Source: Paenibacillus sp. FSL H8-0332 (GTDB lineage Bacteria; Bacillota; Bacilli; Paenibacillales; Paenibacillaceae). From it: a DNA stretch of 64,000 nt. The notes beneath the pieces are model-generated. The model saw only the letters and a list, made by a program, of their open reading frames with translations, was not told the DNA's origin and ran no database searches. Position numbers and translations under genes: made by a program. Of this stretch, positions 1 to 7,164 are shown one piece after another (positions within the stretch are counted from its first letter, which is position 1; every line of letters begins with the position of its first letter). The stretch spans positions 2,170,001 to 2,234,000 of the forward strand of contig NZ_CP150145.1 in the NCBI RefSeq assembly GCF_037963835.1. Direction: 5' to 3'.

Positions 1-2
1 TG

Positions 3-1586
3 GAGTATGTAGAATATCTGCTTGGGTCTCTGGGGCTGGACCTGCAGCTTGTAGCTTCGGCTTACAGCAGTGAGGATGCGCTGGAGCAGTTCCATGACGT
101 TTTGCCTGATCTCGTTATTATCGACATCGGCCTGCCGGGCATGGACGGGCTGGAGCTTGCGGCTGCCTTCCGGATCACGAAGCCGGAGGTGCGGCTGATC
201 TTCCTGACCTGCTATGAGGACTTCCATTACTCGAAGCGGGCTATCCAATTGGAGGCGGATGATTATCTGATTAAGGATGAACTATCGCCCGAGCAGCTTA
301 AGGGCAGTCTGGGCAAAGCGATGAGCCGCTTCAAAAGCCGGGAGGAGCTGCTGGAGCGCTACTCCTTCCGCCAGGCTATTGAGCGCAATAAGGAAGTGCT
401 GAAGCAGAGCTTCCTGAAACAGCTGTTGTCCGGTGCGGCAGACCAGGAGAGTACCCTGGAGTTCGGTGAACGGCTGGGCATCTCCTGGAAGCTGCCTTAT
501 CTGCGCCATGGATTCCTTCATATGGATGCCGCTTCGGTAACGGAACGTTACCGGTACAAGGATATTCCGTTGATTCATTTTGCCGTGAACAATATCGCAC
601 TGGAGCTGTCCGCCGGAGAGCCTTCCATTACACCTATCATGAGCAGGGAGGCCGACCTCTATCTGGTCTGGAATGTGGCGGACCCCGGGGTTGCGGAGAA
701 TACGCTGACTGTCTTCATGCAAGCGGTCATGGACAAGGTGGAGCAGTATCTGAAGATTACCCTGCGGGGCTTCTACTCCGGGGCTTCCGTACCGTTGCGC
801 AACTTCGACTCGCTGTATAAGACGCTCATGGACAGCCGCGATTATAACTTCTATAAGGCGGTTACGCCTATTGCTGCCCTTGATGAACAGGCGGATTTCG
901 GGCAGACCGCTGAATGGCGCGGAGAGAAGGAACGCGGGATGCTGTCGCTGGCGCTGGAGGAGGGGCAGGCCGCCTGGATTGATCTGGCGGTGAATCAGTG
1001 GACACAGCAGGCAGCGGCGGAGCGGCTGCTGCCCCGGCTGGTGAAGGAGGCCTGCGGCAATTTTGTGCGGCAGCTGGCCTTTGAGGCCGGGGGGCTGGCT
1101 GAGGAGGAGTTCTTCACGCAGCTGGAGCAGACGGTTCATATCCGGGAGGCAGCGGGCTTGACCAAGCGGGAGCTGAGGAATCTGTGGAGACAGCATACGC
1201 TGGCCCCGGCTGCCGCAGAAGCGAAGGACATCCGGCTTCAGGCCGTCGACCAGTTCCTGGAGGAGCATGTGGACCAGATGGTGACCTCAACCGATATGGC
1301 GGAGCATCTGCATCTGAACGCCAGCTACTTCTCCCGTTATTTCAAGAAGCTGTCCGGCGTTAATTTCACCGACTACGTCAATCAGTACAAAATGAACATG
1401 GCGATCACGATGCTGGCACGTCCGCATGAAACCGTGGAGAATGTGGCCTACACGCTCGGCTTCTCCGACCGGGCGTATTTCTCCAAGGTCTTCAAGAAAT
1501 ACAGCGGCCGAAATCCCAGTGAATTCAAGGCTGTGCCGCCGGAAGAGGACGGCAGAGAGCCATCCACGGATGACGCCAAGCCATAA
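3..1586 (+). CDS. YesN-type response regulator, AraC-family output (5' truncated)
   Basis: The frame is open from the first bases, so the true start lies upstream; only roughly the first dozen residues seem to be missing. The visible N-terminus is a CheY-like receiver. The phosphoacceptor Asp sits in VIIDIGLPGMDG (about visible residue 41), followed by the switch strand LIFLTCY and the conserved Lys in YLIKDE. A long poorly conserved middle region follows. The last 100 or so residues are a two-helix-turn-helix AraC domain, ending with the usual GFSDRAYFSKVFKKYSG signature. In Firmicutes such proteins pair with a YesM-type histidine kinase, expected just upstream, and often control sugar or polysaccharide loci. 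The FAD oxidoreductase and beta-helix genes downstream fit that setting, but the regulatory link is inference. Confidence 0.93.
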   Translation, partial: EYVEYLLGSLGLDLQLVASAYSSEDALEQFHDVLPDLVIIDIGLPGMDGLELAAAFRITKPEVRLIFLTCYEDFHYSKRAIQLEADDYLIKDELSPEQLKGSLGKAMSRFKSREELLERYSFRQAIERNKEVLKQSFLKQLLSGAADQESTLEFGERLGISWKLPYLRHGFLHMDAASVTERYRYKDIPLIHFAVNNIALELSAGEPSITPIMSREADLYLVWNVADPGVAENTLTVFMQAVMDKVEQYLKITLRGFYSGASVPLRNFDSLYKTLMDSRDYNFYKAVTPIAALDEQADFGQTAEWRGEKERGMLSLALEEGQAAWIDLAVNQWTQQAAAERLLPRLVKEACGNFVRQLAFEAGGLAEEEFFTQLEQTVHIREAAGLTKRELRNLWRQHTLAPAAAEAKDIRLQAVDQFLEEHVDQMVTSTDMAEHLHLNASYFSRYFKKLSGVNFTDYVNQYKMNMAITMLARPHETVENVAYTLGFSDRAYFSKVFKKYSGRNPSEFKAVPPEEDGREPSTDDAKP

Positions 1587-1642
1587 AAGTCAAAACTGTT
1601 CACCGGAACAGGCAATCAGTCTGCACGCTATAGCCCCCTCCG

Positions 1643-1661
1643 CCTCACTATAATGGTGAGG
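1643..1661. promoter_or_regulatory. Small inverted repeat around a TATAAT-like element
   Basis: CCTCAC (1643-1648) and GTGAGG (1656-1661) flank TATAATG about 30 bp upstream of the FAD oxidoreductase start. It could be a -10 element inside an operator-like dyad, but no good -35 hexamer lies at the right distance. Confidence 0.3.
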
Positions 1662-1692
1662 AGTCTAAGTATAGCTTCAAGGAGGAAGAACG

Positions 1693-3045
1693 ATGAATAG
1701 AACTGTATTTACCTTGCCTGCAGAGGATATTGCCGTCTCCCATGAGGTGGATGTACTCGTTGCGGGCGGCGGGCCTGCCGGGGTGGCGGCGGCGATATCG
1801 GCGGCCCGGAGCGGGGCCCGGACCCTGCTGATTGAGCAGCGCGGCTTCCTGGGCGGCATGGGGACCGTTGCGCTGGTTCCGGCCTTCTGCCCTTACAGCG
1901 ACGGGGAGAAGGCTGTGGTGCGCGGCATCGGCCTGGAACTGCTGGAGCGGATGAAGGCGGAATGTGAGCCGGAATTCCGCGAACGCTTCGGAGCCGAGCT
2001 GGATTGGGTGCCAATCGACCCGGAGGTGCTGAAGCGCGTGTATGACGAGGCTGTTACGGAGAGCGGTGCAGAGGTACTGCTCCATACCGTCGCCAGCCAG
2101 ACGGTTATGGATACGGACGGAGGCAGAATTGACGGTGTAGTGATCGTCAACAAGTCCGGCCGGAGCCTCATCCGGGCCAAAACAGTCATTGATACGACCG
2201 GCGATGCCGATCTGGCCGCCTTGGCGGGTGCACCGTTCCACAAAGGCGGGGAAGCAGGCGAGCTTCAAGCCGCGACCATGTGTTACCTGCTGGCCAATGT
2301 GGACCGCAGGCGTTTTGAGCAATACCGGAATGAAAGCGGTGACACGGATCAGATTCATGCAGCCGTACAGCGGGCGCAAGCGGACGGGAAGCTGCCGCAG
2401 GGCCGGGACTCTGTCTCGGGGCTGTCCTGGGTGGCCGATTATCTGGTCGGTGTGAATTTCGGTCATGTGTTTGGTATTGACGGCGTAAGAGCCGAGGACT
2501 TGACCCGGGGAGCCATAGAGGGGCGTAAGCTGGTCCGCCGCCAGCTGGAATTCTTCCGGGCGTATGTTCCCGGATTTGAACAGGCCCATCTGGTGTCTAC
2601 TGGTGAGCAGATCGGCATCCGCGAGACGCGGCGGATTGTGGGCGACTACGTCCTGACCCAGGAGGATTTCATGAATATGGCCTCCTTCCCGGATGATATT
2701 GCCCGTAACAGCTACTTCATTGATATCCATATGGCGCGCAGCAGCGGGGCGATGCATATTCACCATCTGCCGCCCGGTAAATCCCACGGTGTTCCCTACC
2801 GCTGTATGCTGCCGGTTGGCCTGGAGAATGTATGGGTGGCAGGGCGCGCAGCCTCCTCGGACCGTGTGGTGCAAGGCTCGCTGCGTGTGATGCCCAACTG
2901 CTTCGCTATGGGGCAGGCGGCAGGAATGGCGGCGGCGATGGCCGCCGGAACGGACAGCTTGAGCCGGAAGGTAGATATTACTGCGCTTCAGCAGGGGCTG
3001 GTCGGGCAGGGAGCCTGGCTGGGTGAGGCGATCACAGCGTTATAA
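1693..3045 (+). CDS. FAD-dependent oxidoreductase (FAD_oxidored family)
   Basis: A 450-residue flavoprotein. The N-terminal Rossmann dinucleotide-binding motif GGGPAGVAAA starts at residue 25, followed by the acidic strand end LLIEQ and GGMGT, typical of the PF12831-type FAD oxidoreductases. A later segment (VIDTTGDADLAALAGAPF) is the second FAD-contacting motif. The C-terminal WVAGRAASSDRVVQGSLRVMPN and MGQAAGMAAA complete the FAD site. The ATG is preceded by AAGGAGGAAGA at good spacing. No signal peptide is seen, so it is probably cytoplasmic. The substrate is unknown. The position between a YesN-type regulator and a secreted beta-helix protein suggests a role in oxidising a carbohydrate-derived compound, which is inference. 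Confidence 0.88.
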   Translation: MNRTVFTLPAEDIAVSHEVDVLVAGGGPAGVAAAISAARSGARTLLIEQRGFLGGMGTVALVPAFCPYSDGEKAVVRGIGLELLERMKAECEPEFRERFGAELDWVPIDPEVLKRVYDEAVTESGAEVLLHTVASQTVMDTDGGRIDGVVIVNKSGRSLIRAKTVIDTTGDADLAALAGAPFHKGGEAGELQAATMCYLLANVDRRRFEQYRNESGDTDQIHAAVQRAQADGKLPQGRDSVSGLSWVADYLVGVNFGHVFGIDGVRAEDLTRGAIEGRKLVRRQLEFFRAYVPGFEQAHLVSTGEQIGIRETRRIVGDYVLTQEDFMNMASFPDDIARNSYFIDIHMARSSGAMHIHHLPPGKSHGVPYRCMLPVGLENVWVAGRAASSDRVVQGSLRVMPNCFAMGQAAGMAAAMAAGTDSLSRKVDITALQQGLVGQGAWLGEAITAL

Positions 3046-3068
3046 CTAATTGCGGGAGAGTGATTAGA

Positions 3069-5189
3069 ATGACAAGTAACCATGTGAGACATAATTCAAG
3101 GCAAGGCAGGCCGCGCAGGTTGACCCTGCTGGGCATGATTGCATTTTTACTGTTCAGTCTCCTATCCGGCTTATCGGGTCCTGTTGCAGAGGCGGCAGGC
3201 AACACATATTACGTCGATTCTGCCCAGGGCAGCGACAGCAATTCCGGCACCAGTGAAGCTGCAGCCTGGAAAACGCTGGGCCAAGTGAACAGCGTGACCT
3301 TCAGCCCGGGAGACCGGATTCTGCTTAAGGCGGGCAGTGTATGGAATGACCAGTATCTGGATCTTAAGGGCTCAGGCTCTGAGGGGAATCCGATAACAGT
3401 TGACCGCTACGGGAGCGGAGCCAAGCCGCTGATTCATTTCGGCAACACCGCTGTAGGCGGAGAAGGCTTCGGTGTCCGGCTGCGCAATGTCTCGTATTGG
3501 GAGATTAATAATCTAGAGATTACAAGCGGACAGCAGCCCACGGATATGCGGAGGAACGGCGTGCTGGTGGTGGGGGATGGAGCAGGAGCGGGGAACTTCC
3601 GGCATATTTATATCCGCAATCTCGACATTCACGATATCTTCGGCACAGACCGCCGCACAGGCGGCATCAACTTCCATGCGCGCGGAGCAAATACTGCACC
3701 GGAGAGCACCTGGGAAGATATTCTGATCGAGAATAACACCGTGATCAACGTGGCGGATACAGGGATTCAGACGATGACGGATGCTTTTTTCAACAGTGCC
3801 TGGACGCATAAGTTCGACGCCTTCCGGGGTGTGGTGATCCGCGGCAATGTGGTGGAGAAGATCCACCGGGACGGCATCCTGGTCAGAGCCAGTGCCTCGC
3901 CGCTGATCGAATACAATAAGACGAAGTCCATCGGAGAAGCCTGCGAGGTGAATACATCCATCGTCAATTACCTTGAGGATATCACTGTCGTTGCGGCGCA
4001 GTGGGCTTATTATACGAAGGGTGCTATTTTCCAGTACAACGAGGCCTCCGATACCCGGATGCTGGGCGGAGACGGTCAGCCGTGGGACTTCGATATCGAG
4101 GTGCACGACAGCATCTACCAGTACAATTTCAGCTATAACAACGAAGGCGGCACGCTGCTGGTCATGAACAACACGAACAATAATATTTTCCGCTACAATA
4201 TCAGCCAGAACGACAAGGATGCGAACGGGGTGTTCCATCTGGTGAACGGCGGCGGTAATCTTTATGTCTACAACAACATCATCTACCGTTCGGGCACGCA
4301 GAATAAGGCGCTGACCCATGCGAGCAACACAGGAATGGCCTATTACACGAACAATATCTTTTATAATGGGGCCAGCGGCCAGTACACGAACAGCCCGAGA
4401 ATGACGTATGATCACAACAGCTTCTACGGGCTGAATTCAAGTGTTCCGAACGATCCCCATAAAATCACCAGCAATCCCGGATTCGTAAGTCCCGGAACAG
4501 CCACCGGCCTCCATTCAGCAGACGGCTATAAGCTGGCTCTGACCTCTCCGCTGCTTAATACAGGGGTGGTAGTTGCCGATAACGGAGGACAGGACTATTT
4601 CGGAAATACGCTGTATAACGGCGTGCCGGATATCGGAGCTTTTGAATTCCAGGGTACGATAACACCTCCGGTTACGCTGTTTCAGGATGATTTTGAGGAT
4701 GGCAATTCCAGCGGATGGACGACTTCCGGCGGGGTCTGGAGTATAGAGGATGACGGTACGAAGGCTCTATCACAGAACTCCGGGACAGGAGAAGCGCTTG
4801 CCTATACGGGCGACGCCTCCTGGAGGGAGTACACGTATTCGGCCAAAGTTAAGCTGATGAATACCTTCGCCAACGCGGGACTGCTGTTCCGGTATGCGAA
4901 TGCTTCCAATTATTACTTGTTCCGGCTGAACGATTCCGGCGACAAGGCAGAGCTGTTCAAAAAAACAGCCGGAACGCTCACGATGGTCAGCAGCGCCAGC
5001 TTTGCCGTTACGCCCGGCCAGTGGACTGAGCTGAAGGTGACGGTCAGCGGCAGTACGATTACAGCATCTGCCGGAGGTAACCAGCTGATCCAGTGGACCG
5101 ATACGGCGGCGCAGCCGGCCGGAGGGAAGATTGGCCTGCGGATGCATTCCAGTACTGCACGGATGGATGACGTCAAGGTGACGGAGTGA
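3069..5189 (+). CDS. Secreted right-handed beta-helix protein with C-terminal jelly-roll domain
   Basis: About 706 residues. I chose the ATG at 3069 because GCGGGAGAG lies about 8-10 bp upstream; a GTG at 3060 overlaps that site. The N-terminus is a Sec signal peptide: basic RRLTLLGM, a hydrophobic core, and probable cleavage after VAEAA. Residues of about 30-530 carry the repeated Asn-rich turns of a parallel beta-helix (for example IEYNKT, NNNIFRYNIS, NLYVYNN), as in polysaccharide lyases and PL-like proteins. The final 190 residues (from LFQDDFEDGNSSGW) form a LamG/3-keto-disaccharide-hydrolase-type jelly roll that probably binds glycan. The polymer attacked cannot be read from the sequence. 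It follows the FAD oxidoreductase by about 20 bp and is probably co-transcribed. Confidence 0.85.
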   Translation: MTSNHVRHNSRQGRPRRLTLLGMIAFLLFSLLSGLSGPVAEAAGNTYYVDSAQGSDSNSGTSEAAAWKTLGQVNSVTFSPGDRILLKAGSVWNDQYLDLKGSGSEGNPITVDRYGSGAKPLIHFGNTAVGGEGFGVRLRNVSYWEINNLEITSGQQPTDMRRNGVLVVGDGAGAGNFRHIYIRNLDIHDIFGTDRRTGGINFHARGANTAPESTWEDILIENNTVINVADTGIQTMTDAFFNSAWTHKFDAFRGVVIRGNVVEKIHRDGILVRASASPLIEYNKTKSIGEACEVNTSIVNYLEDITVVAAQWAYYTKGAIFQYNEASDTRMLGGDGQPWDFDIEVHDSIYQYNFSYNNEGGTLLVMNNTNNNIFRYNISQNDKDANGVFHLVNGGGNLYVYNNIIYRSGTQNKALTHASNTGMAYYTNNIFYNGASGQYTNSPRMTYDHNSFYGLNSSVPNDPHKITSNPGFVSPGTATGLHSADGYKLALTSPLLNTGVVVADNGGQDYFGNTLYNGVPDIGAFEFQGTITPPVTLFQDDFEDGNSSGWTTSGGVWSIEDDGTKALSQNSGTGEALAYTGDASWREYTYSAKVKLMNTFANAGLLFRYANASNYYLFRLNDSGDKAELFKKTAGTLTMVSSASFAVTPGQWTELKVTVSGSTITASAGGNQLIQWTDTAAQPAGGKIGLRMHSSTARMDDVKVTE

Positions 5190-5271
5190 ACGTTGGCACA
5201 GTTCGGGAGGATTCGATTAAATTTTATTTGAAAATGAAACGATTTCTGCAAATTTGCGTAAGATAACAGCA

Positions 5272-5324
5272 AAGGGTACGGCCGCAATCCTTCCATTAGG
5301 TGCTCAGCGGCTGTGCCCTTTTCT
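5272..5324 (+). terminator. Intrinsic terminator-like stem-loop after the beta-helix gene
   Basis: AAGGGTACGGCCGC (5272-5285) pairs with GCGGCTGTGCCCTT (5307-5320), with few mismatches, and is followed by TTCTATTT. Confidence 0.65.
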
Positions 5325-5366
5325 ATTTCAAGGAATCTTAAGCAAATGAAGCAGGGAGGACTACTT

Positions 5367-5618
5367 ATGAAATTCAGAAAACTGTTGTCGCTCAAACAAT
5401 GGTCTCATATATTCCGCAGCTCCTGGAAGTATATTGTTTCACCGAATGTCGCTATGGGAGATAAGCTGCTGTTCACTATTCCGGCACTGCTATACTGGGT
5501 ACTGCCCGATTTCATGCCGTTTGTACCGATTGACGATATCGGGGTAACGATGCTGCTGATGGGCTGGTTCGTGACACGGATGGACCGCAAATATGCGGCG
5601 CTAAGCAGCGGAAGATGA
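5367..5618 (+). CDS. Small DUF1232-like membrane protein
   Basis: An 83-residue protein from the ATG at 5367, which has AGGGAGGA 6 bp upstream; an upstream in-frame ATG at 5313 lies next to the preceding hairpin and has no site. The centre holds two hydrophobic stretches (FTIPALLYWVLPDFMPF and IGVTMLLMGWFV) joined by VPIDDIG. The LPDFMPFVPIDD pattern resembles the PDFIPxxGxxDD core of YkvA/DUF1232 proteins. Function is unknown. It stands alone between a terminator and the next small operon. Confidence 0.7.
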   Translation: MKFRKLLSLKQWSHIFRSSWKYIVSPNVAMGDKLLFTIPALLYWVLPDFMPFVPIDDIGVTMLLMGWFVTRMDRKYAALSSGR

Positions 5619-5743
5619 CGTTTTAGCGAAAAATACTGGTGCAACTGCGGATGAATGTCAGCTAATGGTTGCTTTATCCGCCTGTATTCCTTAAAATGAA
5701 TTATTGAGTATTTAAACTATAGATGCCTGGGAGATGGAATCGA

Positions 5744-6046
5744 ATGAACGTCAAAATTACCCGCAATGCGGCTAAAGTGATAAAAAAAACCATGGAGCTT
5801 GAAGGCAACAGCGAGCTTAAGCTGCGTGTAGCCATTACACATGCCCACGGCGACCATGCCCACTACGGGCTGGATCTGGACACGCCCAAGGAGAACGATG
5901 TAGTGGTCTCCACTGACAAGGATATTGATGTCATTCTTGATCCGAGCCAGCCGCTGCTGGACGGAGTGAAGATTGATTATCTCTACTTGCCCGAAGAAGG
6001 TTTCGTTATTACTAATCCGTCTAAAGGAAATCATGGCGATCACTAG
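5744..6046 (+). CDS. HesB/IscA-like (Fe-S biosynthesis fold) protein lacking all cysteines
   Basis: A 100-residue protein from the ATG at 5744, which has GGGAGA 9 bp upstream; the ATG at 5723 has no such site. The pattern NVKITRNAAKVIKK, LKLRVAI, YGLDLD and GVKIDYLYLPEEGFVITNP follows the A-type carrier (IscA/HesB) fold. The family's cysteine positions are absent: where IscA has GCSGFQYGL this protein reads HGDHAHYGL, and where IscA has the C-terminal CGCG it reads KGNHGDH. Cluster assembly of the IscA kind is therefore unlikely, and a His/Asp metal site is possible. It is followed after 42 bp by a cysteine-rich DUF1450 gene, probably in one operon. Confidence 0.8.
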   Translation: MNVKITRNAAKVIKKTMELEGNSELKLRVAITHAHGDHAHYGLDLDTPKENDVVVSTDKDIDVILDPSQPLLDGVKIDYLYLPEEGFVITNPSKGNHGDH

Positions 6047-6088
6047 TTGATCCGCCCGTATTTTACGGACATAAAGAAGGGTTGCTTC

Positions 6089-6328
6089 ATGGCTAACGAT
6101 ATAAGATTATGTGACGAGTGCAATCATATCAAAATGAAGAGCATCGTGCCCAAGCTGCTGAAGATGGCACCTGATGCCGAGATCAAGACAGGCTGCATCT
6201 CCTACTGCGGACCTTGCGGCAAACGCCCGTTCGTCTACATCAACGGCCGTTACATCAGCGGTCCGACAGAAGACGAGGTGCTGGCCAAAGCAGAAGCTTT
6301 CGTTAAGCAGCCGGCAGTGAAGAAATAG
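6089..6328 (+). CDS. DUF1450 (YuzB-like) cysteine-rich protein
   Basis: A 79-residue protein. The ATG at 6089 has AAAGAAGG 8 bp upstream, better than a TTG at 6047. It carries LCDECNHIKMKS near the N-terminus and GCISYCGPCGKRPFVYINGRYI in the middle, the signature of the DUF1450 family, and ends with an acidic/Lys-rich helix. The clustered cysteines (CxxC, CxxxCxxC) suggest a metal- or cluster-binding thioredoxin-like fold. Its molecular role is not known. It is probably co-transcribed with the HesB-like gene; a terminator follows at 6418-6450. Confidence 0.85.
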   Translation: MANDIRLCDECNHIKMKSIVPKLLKMAPDAEIKTGCISYCGPCGKRPFVYINGRYISGPTEDEVLAKAEAFVKQPAVKK

Positions 6329-6332
6329 ACAA

Positions 6333-6410
6333 GGTGCTGGAATAGATTCTGGTGAAGGAATAGATTCAGAATCAGGTGAAGGAATAGTACTTGGTGAATG
6401 AATAGGTTAG
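6333..6410. repeat. Degenerate tandem repeat of GGTGAAGGAATAG units
   Basis: Four head-to-tail units start at 6333, 6351, 6375 and 6393 with lengths 18, 24, 18 and 18 bp, all multiples of six. Each begins GGTGNNNGAATAG. The array begins just after the DUF1450 stop and ends just before a terminator. Confidence 0.75.
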
Positions 6411-6417
6411 TGTAGTG

Positions 6418-6450
6418 CAGCTCCCGCACAGGTTGGCGGGGGCTGTTTCT
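6418..6450 (+). terminator. Terminator of the HesB-like/DUF1450 operon
   Basis: CAGCTCCCGC (6418-6427) pairs with GCGGGGGCTG (6436-6445) with one G-T wobble, loop ACAGGTTG, followed by TTTCTGTT. Confidence 0.7.
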
Positions 6451-7080
6451 GTTGTCGGCGGAGGATTGTTTCTATTGCTCGAAGTGTTAGGGTAACCGGA
6501 GAATAGGTGGATTTTCTCCATTTGCTGAGGGATGATGGGGCCTGGTGGCGGGAGTAGTTGGAAATATGGCACTTAAATTCTGCGACTTCACCCCAAGTAG
6601 CGAAAACGAACAAAATTAGCTGCTATTTATCCACTTGTTTCCGTCCATCTTCCGGAAATAAGGAAATTAAGATACATTTATCCACTTGCTTGCTACGGGA
6701 GGAGATGTCTTGGGCATCTTCCCCAGTAATCCTCAGTCTCTTCATAGCATTCCCTCTGGACTTCCACAGCAATATCCGCAATCCTACACTATTTGCAACA
6801 ATCGTAATTCCTATGGGTCCCTGTGCCGGAAATCCTGCCTGAAATGCAACATTCCAAGCTGCTGCGGATTCATTTCGGCACAAAATCCTGCAAAATGTGC
6901 AACAATGGAGTTTATGTGGCCGCCATCAAAGGGGGATCATGCCTTTTGTGCAACAATTTTGAGGAACGGTTGGCCTTAACCCAACCCCCAAACAACAAGA
7001 AGCCTTAAGTCCGCAGCGCGAAATAGCTGCAAAGACATAAGGCTTGTTAAGAGTTACTTCATATCCCTTAAAGCTAATTC
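6451..7080. repeat. Non-coding spacer made of dispersed intergenic repeats
   Basis: No credible gene is seen on either strand; the short open frames have no ribosome binding sites or family motifs. The block contains two copies of ATTTATCCACTTG (6625 and 6676, 51 bp apart). It also holds four copies of TGCAACA(A/T)T at 6794, 6845, 6898 and 6949, at 51-53 bp intervals. A segment CCGGAAATCCTGCC (about 6828-6841) recurs as GCGGAAATCCTGCC near 21193 in another spacer. The pattern is of degenerate spacer repeats, not of a gene or CRISPR. Confidence 0.7.
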
Positions 7081-7164
7081 CACGAGTCTAGCTACCCAGC
7101 TAAGCTGGGGCTCCCGCTAAATCACGGGTCTCGCTACTGAGCCACGCTGGTGCTCCCTCTATTT
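7081..7164. repeat. Two-copy 42-bp tandem repeat overlapping a gene end
   Basis: Copy 1 (7081-7122) and copy 2 (7123-7164) are each 42 bp and match at about three quarters of positions, both starting CACG(A/G)GTCT and containing GCTGG(G/T)GCTCCC. Copy 1 holds a near-palindrome CCCAGCTAAGCTGGG. Copy 2 runs 6 bp into the 3' end of the minus-strand RNA methyltransferase gene, whose stop is at 7159-7161. Confidence 0.8.

Noticed and set aside
282..1268. Long minus-strand frame opposite the YesN-type regulator
   Set aside because: It is antisense to a gene with clear receiver and AraC motifs, has no ribosome binding site and no family features. It reflects GC-biased third positions.
1648..2874. 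408-codon minus-strand frame opposite the FAD oxidoreductase
   Set aside because: The plus strand has full FAD-binding motifs and a strong ribosome binding site; the minus frame is low-complexity His/Arg/Pro-rich.
6794..6957. CRISPR array
   Set aside because: The repeated core is only about 9 bp and degenerate, the intervals vary by 2 bp, and no cas genes are present.
6558..7008. Several short plus- and minus-strand frames in the 6.5-7.0 kb spacer
   Set aside because: They lie over dispersed repeats, lack ribosome binding sites and show no protein-like pattern.
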